Below the pieces are notes generated by a model. It made no database searches. It saw nothing but the letters and a program-made list of their open reading frames with translations, and was not told where the DNA came from. Below are positions 15,926 through 24,835 of a stretch of DNA of 64,000 bases, one piece after another (the first letter of the stretch is position 1; every line of letters starts with the position of its first letter). The position numbers were made by a program, and so were the translations under genes. This stretch comes from Mucilaginibacter hurinus (GTDB taxonomy: Bacteria > Bacteroidota > Bacteroidia > Sphingobacteriales > Sphingobacteriaceae): NCBI RefSeq assembly GCF_003324525.1, contig NZ_QGDC01000009.1, forward strand, positions 114,668 through 178,667. The letters are read 5' to 3'.

Positions 15926-17887
15926 ATGGGACAACTGTATATAAACGATACGCTGATGGACGTTAGCGATAAAACAGTGATAGCCATTACCCGGCAAATA
16001 AATGATGTTGGCTCGATAGAAAAGGTAAAAGGCGATACCACCAACCAGTTTAAGCTGCCCAAAACACTGCATAACCTGAATGTGTTAGGCTTGCCCGGCG
16101 ACATAAACCTCTCTGAAAAGAATGAATACAAGCTGCTGCCGGCTAAGTATGTTGAAGACGGTGTAGAGCTTATACCCAAGGGCTTTGCCACTATTGAGGC
16201 CGTTAATGAATTTATTGAGTGCAAAGTACTATCAGGCAACGTGGAGTTTTTTGATTTGCTTGAAGGGAACATTAACGAGCTGGAACTGCCGGGTACAGAT
16301 CATGTGTGGAATGGACACACCATAACCATGGCCATGGGCAATACTACCGGTTTTATTTACCCAATAGTTGATTACGGGCTTTTGCCGGATAACAGCATGG
16401 ATGTAGACTATCAGCATATGCGGCCGGCTATTTTTTGCAGTACTATTATTGACGCTATTATATCACGTGCCGGCTTTACCAAGGCTGGCAGGATATTCAA
16501 TGACCCTGATTACCTGGCGGAGATTATACCCCTGCCGGATGGGTTAAAGCAGCCAGACAATTCAAAGTTTGATTTTACAGCAAAAGTACTTAGCCTGCAA
16601 AGAGCTGAACATGGTGAATATTTTAAGGTGACGCTGGTTGATGAAACTGAAAATCCGGTAAACAATGAAGGCGGGCATTGGGACAATGCCAACAACTGGT
16701 ATGTATTTGAGAAAAGCGCGACTGCCAAGTTTAAAATTAAGCTGCGTATAGCAAGTTCGAGCCCAAGTGAAAAGGACTTTAAGTTGGGCTTGCGTATGAA
16801 TGGCGAAGTAATAACCTACGAGTTTATCGGGGGGACTTTCCAGGTACCTAAGTTTTTTGCCAGCGAAACGGTAAAAGTGAAATGGCCTGATACGAACGAA
16901 ATATCAATCGAAAGCGACTTTATGTTTTTTCCCGCCGATACAAAGGTGGAGGTATGGGGCTGGCGTGAAAAGGGTTCTCCGATGGGGGGCAGTTTCGTTC
17001 TCATAGTGCCCTCAGATGATAGCCAATTTACGCTTGAGATAGGCGATGCCTTGTATCGCTCCGAAATTTCTATCGCCAAGTCGTTGCCTGATATAAGCGT
17101 TAAGGATTTTTTTAAATCCTGGATGCACCGGTATTGTCTGCTTGCCAATTCCGACACAGTCAACAAAGTTATACACCTGAACTCTTTTGATGAACTGGAG
17201 GCCAATATACCACGGGCAAAGGATTGGTCGGATAAAGTGACGGGGGAGACTGACGAGTTGACTTTTACCTTCTCTTCTTATGCTAAAAATAACCACTTCA
17301 AGTATAAAGAAGATGAAAACGTGCCTGTTGAGTCCGGGCAAGGCACGCTGACTATCCAGGATGAAACGCTGGAAAACAATAAGGATATTGTAACGCTGCC
17401 ATTTGCGGCAACCACTATGACAGCCGCAAAGCTCAATGGACTTGCCATCGCGTCGATAAATAAAATTGACCCGACAAATACGGATGACAATGGTAATATC
17501 AAGCCGGAATATCGGGTAAAAACGCAGCCGCGGTTATTACGCATTTATAGAAAAGACATGATAAGCGCGCCGATACGATTTTTTGACCCGCCGAACGGTA
17601 TTGTTACCCTCGGCCAAATTGATGTGCCTTTAACTTATTTTTACTTGGACGGTCTTCGCAATCTTGATTTTAAAAGTCTATTAACCGACAAGTACAAACA
17701 GCTTAGCGTTGCGTTACATCACGCGCAGGTAATAAACACCACACTTAAATTAAATAACCTTGATATAGAGGAATTTGACCACCTGATACCTGTGTTTATC
17801 AGGAAGTATTCCCGCTACTTCTACGTCAATAAAATAAGCAACTACATCGACGGGCAATTAACCAAAGTTCAACTGATAAGAATATAA
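15926..17887 (+). CDS. Large tail protein, probable distal-tail or tip component
   Basis: A 653-residue protein with no signal peptide. The N-terminal part (LYINDTLMDVSDKTVIAITRQINDVGSIEKVKGDTTNQFKLP is typical in style) and the middle (SIAKSLPDISVKDFFKSWMHRYCLLANSD...) suggest the tail-tip hub folds found in Bacteroidetes prophages, where such genes flank the tape measure. The central region is rich in strands. It begins 5 nt after the SprB-repeat gene and ends 2 nt before the tape measure gene. Which tip component it is cannot be decided by eye. Confidence 0.65.
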   Translation: MGQLYINDTLMDVSDKTVIAITRQINDVGSIEKVKGDTTNQFKLPKTLHNLNVLGLPGDINLSEKNEYKLLPAKYVEDGVELIPKGFATIEAVNEFIECKVLSGNVEFFDLLEGNINELELPGTDHVWNGHTITMAMGNTTGFIYPIVDYGLLPDNSMDVDYQHMRPAIFCSTIIDAIISRAGFTKAGRIFNDPDYLAEIIPLPDGLKQPDNSKFDFTAKVLSLQRAEHGEYFKVTLVDETENPVNNEGGHWDNANNWYVFEKSATAKFKIKLRIASSSPSEKDFKLGLRMNGEVITYEFIGGTFQVPKFFASETVKVKWPDTNEISIESDFMFFPADTKVEVWGWREKGSPMGGSFVLIVPSDDSQFTLEIGDALYRSEISIAKSLPDISVKDFFKSWMHRYCLLANSDTVNKVIHLNSFDELEANIPRAKDWSDKVTGETDELTFTFSSYAKNNHFKYKEDENVPVESGQGTLTIQDETLENNKDIVTLPFAATTMTAAKLNGLAIASINKIDPTNTDDNGNIKPEYRVKTQPRLLRIYRKDMISAPIRFFDPPNGIVTLGQIDVPLTYFYLDGLRNLDFKSLLTDKYKQLSVALHHAQVINTTLKLNNLDIEEFDHLIPVFIRKYSRYFYVNKISNYIDGQLTKVQLIRI

Positions 17888-17889
17888 AC

Positions 17890-20451
17890 ATGGCAGATAT
17901 TACAAAGAAAATATTGATAGATGTAAGTGTTAAAAACGGGAAGGACATAGCCTATACCGTAGCTGAGGCTAAACAATTACTTGAAAATTTAGACAACATT
18001 CCGCTGTCGGTAAAAGCTATTGATACGGCTATGGAAGGGTTAAATAACTCTCGTCTTACAGCTAAAGTAAAGGATGTTGAGACTTATAATGCGGCTTTAG
18101 GAGCACTAAAAACAAAAGCTGCTGAAGCTAAGGGTGAAATTGACGCCTTCGGTGACCAGGTTCCGGATAATAATAAGAAAAAGTTTTTTGAGGATCTGAA
18201 CAGCATAATGGAGGCGGGCACGGCCATATCATCCATAGCCATAACATTAGGTGCCGACCAGGCTAAAGTGGAAGCCCTGGTAGCCAAAGCTATGGCGGTG
18301 ACAACAGTTGCCACGCAGGCAAAAACCGTAGCAAAGGGTGTATTGGCTGCAGTTGAACTGGCGGAGCAGCTAAGGCTCAAAACTCAAATTGCCCTGCAAA
18401 CAGCTTATAATGCTGTTGTAGGCACTTCTGTTGGTGTAATTAGGGCGTTCAAGTTGGCGTTGGCCAGCACCGGTGTAGGCCTCTTTCTGATAGCCATAGG
18501 TACGTTAGCCGCTTATTGGGATGAGATAAAGGAGGCGGTATCTGGTGTCACTAGCGGCCAAAAAAAGCTACTCGAAACAGCGCGGCAAAACACAGAGGCC
18601 GAAAAGGAAAAGTTAAATCACATTGGCAACCAGGAAAATGTTTTAAAGCTGCAGGGGAAATCCGAAAGGGATATATTAGGTATGAAGGTGAAGCAAACAG
18701 AAGCTGCCATTACTGCCTACGAAAATCAATTGCGGTCGCAGGGTAAAATAGATGAAGCCCAGATAAAAACTTCGGCGCGTAACAAAGAGATTCTATCAGG
18801 GATAATCACTTTCCTTAACCTGCCGATGATGATTTTGCTTAAAACAGCAGATAAGGTTATGGAACTTTTGGGTAAGGGAAAAACCAATTACGCCGGGGAA
18901 TTAAGCGATTATTTGGCAAGTTTCGTTTTCGATCCGGAGAAGGTGGCGGCTGATGCGAAAGCAGTTAAAAAGGATACCGAGCAAGCGATAGCGGATTTGC
19001 GTAATCAGCGTGCAGGCTTCCAATTGTCCATCAATCAAATTGATAAAGATGCTGCCGCTAAAAAAGTTGAAACAGGAAAGAAATCAAATGAAGATGCCAA
19101 AAAACTGGACGAAGAGCTTGAGAAGAATAAGCTTGAGCAACTTCAAAAAACAAGGTCGGCCAATGAGCAGGAAGCTGAAAGTATTAAAAGGAAGTATGAT
19201 GATCTTGAAAAGCGTGCCAGGGGCAATAAAGATCAATTAAAGCAAATAGCTGAGCAAAGGAAGTTTGATGTGGATGCGCTCGAAGCTAAAATTAAAAAAG
19301 AAAATGACCAAAGGGCGCTGGATGAAGCTAATGAGCAAAGGGATAGAGAAATCGAAACATTTCAAAAGAAATTATCGACAATAAAAGCGAACGCAGATGA
19401 AGAAAATAAACTACGCGAGCAGATTTTAGATACCCAGAGGCAAAAAGAACTTGCAAAGTTAGATTTAAGTAAGCAGGAAAAGGACAAAATTGAGCAAAAG
19501 TACCGTGACCTGGCTCAAGAAAATAAAGACGCTTATAAGGCTGCAAAGAATAAGGAAGAACTTGATAACTTAAAAAAGACAGCCGAAGACGTAGAAAAAG
19601 ATCCTAATGCCAACCTCGACGATAAGTTTAAGGCAAAACAGGATGTGCTTGATGAGGAAATGCAACAGGCCATTGATGCAGCCAATAATAAGGAAGAAGC
19701 TATACTTGCCATAAAGGCTGATTATAAGCAAAAAACTATCCAGCTTGAGGAAGATAAAGCCGCAGCCGAAAAAGCCCTACGCGACAACTTTTTAAAAGAA
19801 TCGGGCGATGCGGTTGATAGTCTCGGGCAAATACTCGGCAAGCAGTCAGGATTGTACAAGGCGGCTTTCCGTGCGCAACAGGTGGCTACAGTGGCCAATA
19901 TAGTAGTTAATACGCAAAAGGAAATATCCGGAATTTTTTCAAGCCACTCAACAATGGGGCCGTTTGGTACCATAATTTCTATAGCCAAGGCTGTTGCGGC
20001 AGGTATCCGGGCGGCCAAGGCTATTGCAGCGGTAAAAGCGCAAAAGTTTAACCGGGGCGGTGTGTTCTGGTCAGACGGTGGGGGCAGCATGGTTACCGGC
20101 CCCGGCAGCGGCACGTCCGACAGTATAAATGCCCGCCTCAGTAACGGCGAAACGGTAATCAACGCCCGCTCATCGGCTATGTTTACCCGCGAACTTAACG
20201 CTATTAACGTGGCAGGCGGCGGCCGGCCGCTCATCAGAACATCGGCTCCGGTTGCCGCGCTGGCCGCCGGCGGTGTGTTCGACGGGGGGTACTCGGCTAA
20301 CTTTCAAACCCCAAGCATTGATTACCAGGCCATGGGTGATGTAGTGGGGCAGGCACTTGTGCGCAACTTTCCGCAGGTGTATGTAGACGTGGTTGACGTG
20401 ACCACCAAGCAAAACTTAGTAGCTAAAACAGAAGAAAGGGTGGTATACTAA
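17890..20451 (+). CDS. Tape measure protein
   Basis: An 853-residue protein with the usual tape-measure layout: a helical start, Ala-rich helices, a hydrophobic membrane-like segment at about 186-210 (AFKLALASTGVGLFLIAIGTLAAYW region), a long highly charged coiled coil (about 395-650), and a C-terminal Gly/Ser-rich part with NRGGVFWSDGGGSMVTGPGSG and SINARLSNGETVINARSS. It sets tail length and helps DNA entry. At about 0.15 nm per residue the tail would be roughly 125 nm (inference). Confidence 0.93.
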   Translation: MADITKKILIDVSVKNGKDIAYTVAEAKQLLENLDNIPLSVKAIDTAMEGLNNSRLTAKVKDVETYNAALGALKTKAAEAKGEIDAFGDQVPDNNKKKFFEDLNSIMEAGTAISSIAITLGADQAKVEALVAKAMAVTTVATQAKTVAKGVLAAVELAEQLRLKTQIALQTAYNAVVGTSVGVIRAFKLALASTGVGLFLIAIGTLAAYWDEIKEAVSGVTSGQKKLLETARQNTEAEKEKLNHIGNQENVLKLQGKSERDILGMKVKQTEAAITAYENQLRSQGKIDEAQIKTSARNKEILSGIITFLNLPMMILLKTADKVMELLGKGKTNYAGELSDYLASFVFDPEKVAADAKAVKKDTEQAIADLRNQRAGFQLSINQIDKDAAAKKVETGKKSNEDAKKLDEELEKNKLEQLQKTRSANEQEAESIKRKYDDLEKRARGNKDQLKQIAEQRKFDVDALEAKIKKENDQRALDEANEQRDREIETFQKKLSTIKANADEENKLREQILDTQRQKELAKLDLSKQEKDKIEQKYRDLAQENKDAYKAAKNKEELDNLKKTAEDVEKDPNANLDDKFKAKQDVLDEEMQQAIDAANNKEEAILAIKADYKQKTIQLEEDKAAAEKALRDNFLKESGDAVDSLGQILGKQSGLYKAAFRAQQVATVANIVVNTQKEISGIFSSHSTMGPFGTIISIAKAVAAGIRAAKAIAAVKAQKFNRGGVFWSDGGGSMVTGPGSGTSDSINARLSNGETVINARSSAMFTRELNAINVAGGGRPLIRTSAPVAALAAGGVFDGGYSANFQTPSIDYQAMGDVVGQALVRNFPQVYVDVVDVTTKQNLVAKTEERVVY

Positions 20452-20452
20452 T

Positions 20453-20695
20453 ATGAAGGTGATTGACACTTTGCTGGAAATGGAGAAGCTCGGTTTCCTG
20501 AAAGAACTTTGCAAGGGCGGCGTTATCAGCCCCACTTTTGTGTTGTATAAAGACCTTTACCTTTTTGTGGATAGCCGGATAAAATGCGGCCAGTCGCGCA
20601 CCCAGGCGGTAACCGATGCTGAAGAGCAGTTCGGTATAAAAAAAACTACTGTTTATAAGGCGATGAAGCTGATGAGGAAGACGAGCGTGAGGTAA
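20453..20695 (+). CDS. Small HTH-like protein at the end of the first late operon
   Basis: An 80-residue protein starting 1 nt after the tape measure stop. The C-terminal half (SRTQAVTDAEEQFGIKKTTVYKAMKLMRKT) looks like a helix-turn-helix, with a basic recognition helix. Similar small proteins occur in Bacteroidetes prophages. It might regulate late genes or be a remnant of a larger regulator. It is followed by a hairpin. Confidence 0.55.
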   Translation: MKVIDTLLEMEKLGFLKELCKGGVISPTFVLYKDLYLFVDSRIKCGQSRTQAVTDAEEQFGIKKTTVYKAMKLMRKTSVR

Positions 20696-20717
20696 GGCTT
20701 CGCTGAAAAGCGAATTC

Positions 20718-20745
20718 AAAAGTCAAACATCAAAAATCAAAAATT
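20718..20745. repeat. Short heptamer-phased A-rich array
   Basis: Four 7-nt units: AAAAGTC, AAACATC, AAAAATC, AAAAATT. Similar arrays lie directly before copies of the composite repeat at 56,304-56,338 and 56,891-56,918, and here too a relic of that repeat follows. Confidence 0.6.
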
Positions 20746-20755
20746 CAGCTGTTTT

Positions 20756-20782
20756 ACAGGGTCTTCTAAAAGGAGGCCCTGT
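20756..20782 (+). terminator. Hairpin ending the first late operon
   Basis: A 12-bp stem with wobble pairs (ACAGGGTCTTCT / AGGAGGCCCTGT, loop AAA), 61 nt after the last gene of the operon. There is no T-run, as is common for stem-loop terminators in Bacteroidetes. Confidence 0.6.
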
Positions 20783-20794
20783 GTTAATAAAAGC

Positions 20795-20945
20795 TAAAAC
20801 ATATGCTTTGCCGAAAAGAGATCGCTTCGTGCCTCGCAATGACGATTTGTATATATATGAATTTTAGTTTAAAGATAGGGATAAAAGAGAGTGTCGAGGC
20901 TGACAAACAGAGTATACCATAAAACCGGCATCGGCCTCTCTAAAT
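20795..20945. repeat. Degraded composite repeat between the tail and head operons
   Basis: The block contains GAGATCGCTTCGTGCCTCG and CAATGACG, a spacing segment, GAGGCTGACAAACAGA and AAAACCGGCATCGGC, in the same order as the composite units at 56.3-57.2 kb but more diverged. There is no gene in 20,696-21,093. Confidence 0.7.
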
Positions 20946-20958
20946 CTCCCCCAATAGG

Positions 20959-21058
20959 GCAGGTCTTTATTTTTATTAAAAAAAAATAAAAACCTGCTTT
21001 AAGCTTTAAAAACGCCCTTTCCGCGATATAGCGGACACAATATGCTAAAATAATTAGC
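20959..21058 (+). promoter_or_regulatory. Hairpin and inverted repeat upstream of the second late operon
   Basis: An AT-rich hairpin closed by GCAGGT/ACCTGC (20959-20997) is followed by GCTAA-N5-TTAGC (21044-21058), the same inverted repeat as before terminase. No clear TAnnTTTG element is visible before the protease start at 21094. The hairpin could be a terminator and the inverted repeat an activator site. Confidence 0.4.
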
Positions 21059-21093
21059 AATTTTGAATAGTTCAAACAGCAGGAATTATTCAA

Positions 21094-22197
21094 ATGAGCA
21101 AGCAGGCACACATATTTATTTACGGCGATATCTTCAATTACCCGGCGAGCGCGTGTACGGACAACGGCATAGTATGTCTGAAAAATGTAATCGACGTGAT
21201 CAATGCAAACCCGGGTGCCGACGAATTTATCGTACACATCCACTCGCGGGGCGGAGATGTAAACGAGGGATTTGCCATTTACGATGCGTTGATAAATTCC
21301 GGTAAAAAAATCACCACCGTTATCGAAGGCCTGTGCGGATCTATAGCTACCGTGGTTGCGCTGGCCGGAACTACACGCCGAATGAACGAGAACGCCGAGT
21401 TTATGATACACAATGCCTGGTATGATCCATCGGCAATGAAGGAGTACACCGCTGATGCCTATGCCGGGATAGCAGACTTTATAAGGGAAGCCGATGATAA
21501 ACTGCTTGCCCTGTACATAAAGGCTACCGGAGCGCCGGTAAACGACATCCGTGCAAAGATGGACCGCGAAACCTTTTTAAGTTCAGACGAAGCACTGGCA
21601 TTAGGCTTTATAACCGAGATAGTGCAGCCCGGTAAAGCGGTTGCATACATCTACAAACCACAACAAAGCACAAAACCAAAATTAACAAATATGTCAAAAG
21701 TAAAAACCCTTGTCGCAAAGGCGACGAAAGCCTTGATGGCGTTGGCCGGAGCACAAGCCGCCGAAGCGACGCTGGAGGATGGAACAAAAATTTATTATGA
21801 CGGTGACCTGGCTGTAGGTACCGCGGTATTCACTGACGAGGAACTGACCACACCAGCCGCTGATGGCGACCTTGTACTGGAAGACGGTACGGTACTAACC
21901 ATAGCAGCGGGCGCCATAACCGAAGTGAAGGACGAAGAAAAAAGCGACGATAAAGCCGATGTAGCCGCACTTAAGGCACGGGTTAAAGCTTTAGAGGCAA
22001 AAAACGCTGCCCTAAAAAATGAAAATACCGAAGCGGTTAATGCCCTGGCAAAATTTAGCACCCGGCTTGCAGCCATGAAGGGCAATTACATACCACAAAA
22101 CGGCGGCAATAACCCCGGCAAGTTTCGCAGTGCTCAGCAAAGCGGTAACTCAAGATTTGTACGTCCGGAAAAAAAAGCGAAAGGAGAAACTAAATAA
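21094..22197 (+). CDS. ClpP-type head maturation protease with scaffold-like C terminus
   Basis: A 367-residue protein. Residues 1-180 are a ClpP-like serine protease with S83 in GLCGSIA, H106 in MIHNAW and D157 in MDRETFLSSDEA, and the HSRGG oxyanion-loop motif at 50-54. The C-terminal half is acidic, then a coiled coil (about 290-330, AALKARVKALEAKNAALKNE) and a basic tail, as in phage scaffolds. It should assemble the prohead and then cleave scaffold and capsid. The coding region ends at the first base of the capsid start (TAATG). Confidence 0.9.
   Translation: MSKQAHIFIYGDIFNYPASACTDNGIVCLKNVIDVINANPGADEFIVHIHSRGGDVNEGFAIYDALINSGKKITTVIEGLCGSIATVVALAGTTRRMNENAEFMIHNAWYDPSAMKEYTADAYAGIADFIREADDKLLALYIKATGAPVNDIRAKMDRETFLSSDEALALGFITEIVQPGKAVAYIYKPQQSTKPKLTNMSKVKTLVAKATKALMALAGAQAAEATLEDGTKIYYDGDLAVGTAVFTDEELTTPAADGDLVLEDGTVLTIAAGAITEVKDEEKSDDKADVAALKARVKALEAKNAALKNENTEAVNALAKFSTRLAAMKGNYIPQNGGNNPGKFRSAQQSGNSRFVRPEKKAKGETK
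21691..22197 (+). CDS. Possible nested scaffold protein with internal start
   Basis: In the protease frame, residue 200 is Met (ATG 21691) exactly at the end of the protease domain, after a Lys/Pro-rich linker and an A-rich upstream stretch (TTAACAAAT). Translation from here would give a 168-residue scaffold without the protease, as lambda Nu3 is made within gene C. There is no Shine-Dalgarno site, but Bacteroidetes starts often lack one. This is a prediction from domain layout. Confidence 0.4.
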   Translation: MSKVKTLVAKATKALMALAGAQAAEATLEDGTKIYYDGDLAVGTAVFTDEELTTPAADGDLVLEDGTVLTIAAGAITEVKDEEKSDDKADVAALKARVKALEAKNAALKNENTEAVNALAKFSTRLAAMKGNYIPQNGGNNPGKFRSAQQSGNSRFVRPEKKAKGETK

Positions 22198-23591
22198 TGT
22201 CACTAATTAACGCAGAAGATTTAGCCTTTAACGGCGACGAAGTAAGAGATTTTGCTGAAGCTATTTTTGAGCAGCTTTATGAAAATCCGGTTATTGATCA
22301 AAACCACCTTATTGTTGAGGACATAGTAGCCAAAACACAAATAGCAATATTTGGCCACCTCAGTAAAATAACCAAAAAAGATCCCGGTTGCGGGCTGGGC
22401 AAGGTTACCAAAAGCATTCCACTCTCAGAGAAGTTTTGGGACCCGGTTCAAATGAAGATATGGCTATCTGAATGCCATACACAGTTTGATAATACCTTTA
22501 TGGTTTACTACAAACGTAAAACCAGGGAATACCCCGACCTCACCACTACCGAAATATTCTCGATGTGGCTGGTAGACGAGGTTGCCCAGGCCGCCGCCGA
22601 GGATTTATTGCGCATAGCATATTTTGCAGATACAGCAGCCGACGAAGTTAGCGATGGCGGTGTATTTAAAAACGGTACCGACCTTACCGATTACACGCAG
22701 CTTGATGGTTTTTGGAAACAGGCTTTTGCCATTGTGGCCGCAAACCCTAAACAGCGGGTGCCGGTTGCACGTAACGCGGGTACCATGCTGGCGCCGGAGG
22801 AGGTAATTATACAAGGCAACGCGTCCGGCGGTACATTGGCTGCGGGTACTTACTATTACAAAGTTGTTGCGGTTGTAAGTTCAAACGTATCGTTGCCTGG
22901 CCAGGAAGTTTCGGTAACAACCAGCGGTTCGTCCAGCAGTGTTGTATTAACATGGCAGCCTGTTGAAGGGGCAACCGGTTACCGTATTTATCGCGGCACG
23001 GCATCAAACAGCCAAAGCGCTTACCAAACATCAACCAACCCCACGTTTACTGACACGGGCGCCGCCGGAACGGCTGGTACGCCACCTGTTACCGCAACCG
23101 CTAAAGGTTATGCTTACCAGGTGTTTACCGAAGAGGATACGCAGAACAGGGTAGCTACTAAAATATACCAGGACCTTGTATTTAAAGCCGACAGCCGCTT
23201 TCGCGGCGACGCAAACTTTGAGATACTGTCAACCCGTTCGCTGGCAGACCAATACATCCGCGAGCGACTGAATAACGACAAACTGGAAGTAGTTTACAAC
23301 CGCGAAGAAAGCGGCATTGAGACGCTGATGGTACTGGGCAAAAAGGTGTTCATTTATGATATCTGGGACCGCACCATTCAGGCCGATCAGGATAACGGCG
23401 TAACCCTTAACCTGCCCCACCGTGCGCTGGCCATAAATAAAAACAACATGCAGGTAGACATAGTGGGCAAAGAAAGTCTGAAGGATTTTGATGTATTCTA
23501 CGATAAAATGTCAGAAACGTCAAACATCAAAGGTGGCTACAAACTGGATGTTAAAATAGTTGAAAACTGGCGCCTGATGGCAGCCTATTAA
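22197..23591 (+). CDS. Major capsid protein with inserted fibronectin III-like domain
   Basis: A 464-residue protein directly after the protease-scaffold gene with a good AAAGGAG site 10 nt before ATG. The N-terminal 200 residues and C-terminal 160 residues have capsid-like character and position. Between them, about 207-300, is a separate strand-rich domain: LAAGTYYYKVVAVV, SVTTSGSSSSVVLTWQPVEGATGYRIYRGT and NPTFTDTG, the pattern of a fibronectin III/Ig-like fold. Such domains on capsids are known to be displayed on the outer surface and to bind carbohydrate. The capsid assignment rests mainly on gene order. Confidence 0.75.
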   Translation: MSLINAEDLAFNGDEVRDFAEAIFEQLYENPVIDQNHLIVEDIVAKTQIAIFGHLSKITKKDPGCGLGKVTKSIPLSEKFWDPVQMKIWLSECHTQFDNTFMVYYKRKTREYPDLTTTEIFSMWLVDEVAQAAAEDLLRIAYFADTAADEVSDGGVFKNGTDLTDYTQLDGFWKQAFAIVAANPKQRVPVARNAGTMLAPEEVIIQGNASGGTLAAGTYYYKVVAVVSSNVSLPGQEVSVTTSGSSSSVVLTWQPVEGATGYRIYRGTASNSQSAYQTSTNPTFTDTGAAGTAGTPPVTATAKGYAYQVFTEEDTQNRVATKIYQDLVFKADSRFRGDANFEILSTRSLADQYIRERLNNDKLEVVYNREESGIETLMVLGKKVFIYDIWDRTIQADQDNGVTLNLPHRALAINKNNMQVDIVGKESLKDFDVFYDKMSETSNIKGGYKLDVKIVENWRLMAAY

Positions 23592-23598
23592 AAGGAGG
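23591..23598 (+). promoter_or_regulatory. Consensus Shine-Dalgarno site
   Basis: AAAGGAGG overlaps the end of the capsid gene and lies 7 nt before the next ATG (23606). A full consensus is notable because most chromosomal genes in this window have none. Confidence 0.8.
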
Positions 23599-23605
23599 AA
23601 ATTAT

Positions 23606-24211
23606 ATGAGTACCTGCGGTAAAATAACTGCCAACAGAAAATTTAATTGCGCTACCCCGCTTGTGGGTAACACAAAAGACTATGCCTACATCTTTAACCA
23701 GGATGATATAGATGTACTGGTGCGCGATAATGCTAATCCACAAATCGTTCGCAGCATAACGCTAAAGAGCGAAAAAAAAGGCTACCGGTGGGAGTCGCCG
23801 GCAAACGGTATTACCTCATCCAGCAAGCTTGTTCGTAAAAAGTACAAAAACGTTTACGAACAAGTGGTAGGCTTGCCTGTAACCGATAATAATTCGGCCA
23901 TTAAAAAGGAGCTTGAATCAGCCGGGTACGGTAAATTCTTTATCGTATTAGAGAATAATCACCAGGCGGGCGATGCAATATTTGAAGGTTACGGCCTTGA
24001 TTTGGGTTTGATTATCCTTACAAACGAAAAGGACAATAACAACAACGATACAGACGGCGCGTATGTGTTAAGCTTTGGTCAGGAAGAGACTGCGCGAGAA
24101 GCTCACCTGCCGGTAACTGTTGCTGCGTTAAATGACGAACAAACACCGGCATACTCATATGCCGAAACTAAGGAAATGCTTGAAGCATTGATTCAGGTAG
24201 ATCCCTCATAG
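23606..24211 (+). CDS. Virion protein after the capsid gene
   Basis: A 201-residue protein with a consensus ribosome-binding site, so it is probably made in large amounts. It has strand-rich character (YAYIFNQDDIDVLVRD, FIVLENNHQAGDAIFEGYGLDLGLIILTNE). Major tail tube protein is a good candidate because no other gene in the prophage has the expected size and expression signals; a head decoration protein is the alternative. A strong hairpin follows it, so transcript levels beyond may drop. Confidence 0.6.
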   Translation: MSTCGKITANRKFNCATPLVGNTKDYAYIFNQDDIDVLVRDNANPQIVRSITLKSEKKGYRWESPANGITSSSKLVRKKYKNVYEQVVGLPVTDNNSAIKKELESAGYGKFFIVLENNHQAGDAIFEGYGLDLGLIILTNEKDNNNNDTDGAYVLSFGQEETAREAHLPVTVAALNDEQTPAYSYAETKEMLEALIQVDPS

Positions 24212-24227
24212 CTAAATATATGGGCAA

Positions 24228-24252
24228 AAGGGCAGATGTTTCATCTGCCCTT
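24228..24252 (+). terminator. Perfect hairpin between virion genes
   Basis: An 11-bp perfect stem (AAGGGCAGATG / CATCTGCCCTT) with TTT loop, 16 nt after the stop of the preceding gene. It probably ends or thins transcripts of the highly expressed capsid part, or protects their 3' ends. Its position argues that the next gene starts downstream at 24268. Confidence 0.75.
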
Positions 24253-24267
24253 AAACATCAAATTCTT

Positions 24268-24822
24268 ATGATATCCGATGAGATTTTAACCTGTTTACAG
24301 CGTGTGGACGATAACAGGCTGCTGATTGCAACGAAAAAGCCTGAAGGGTTAAAAATATTACGAGCCGCATATTACAAGGTTTACGGTGAGCACTACCAGG
24401 AGGGATGCGGCCCATGCCACGAAAAGGCATTTTATAAGCTCATGAAAATTTTAAACAATCCTAAAAGTTTTACGCCCATGGCAGAAAAGAAATATGTTTT
24501 AAAAAAGGGTTACCAGGTGTCTTTATTTGGCTCCGGAGAGATTTACACCAACAATAATCTGACAGATAAGAGAGCTGCGGCCCTGCTGCGCGAACGTCCG
24601 CAACTGGCTAAAAACTTTGTAACCATTAATGGCAAGCCTGCCGATGAGTGGCAGATTAAAACGGCTGCGAAAAAAATACCGAAAGCAACTGAAGTTACCG
24701 GCTTGATAGAAAAAGCGCATACCCAAGCCGAATTTAAAGCGGTAGTGGCCGTCGGCAATGACAGCAAGACCGGAGCCGGAGCGACTGGCAAAGAGCGTGA
24801 AAAGCTGACTAAAACCGAATAA
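24268..24822 (+). CDS. Hypothetical protein between tail tube candidate and portal
   Basis: A 184-residue protein from ATG 24268; an in-frame ATG at 24220 is rejected because the added codons would be the hairpin. The N-terminal half is helical with a Cys-rich spot (YQEGCGPCHEKAFYKLMKIL); a middle segment (KKYVLKKGYQVSLFGSGEIYTNNNLTDKRAAALLRERPQLAKNF) resembles small domains seen in Bacteroidetes prophages. Function unknown. Confidence 0.6.
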   Translation: MISDEILTCLQRVDDNRLLIATKKPEGLKILRAAYYKVYGEHYQEGCGPCHEKAFYKLMKILNNPKSFTPMAEKKYVLKKGYQVSLFGSGEIYTNNNLTDKRAAALLRERPQLAKNFVTINGKPADEWQIKTAAKKIPKATEVTGLIEKAHTQAEFKAVVAVGNDSKTGAGATGKEREKLTKTE

Positions 24823-24835
24823 AAGCAAAGTTTGA

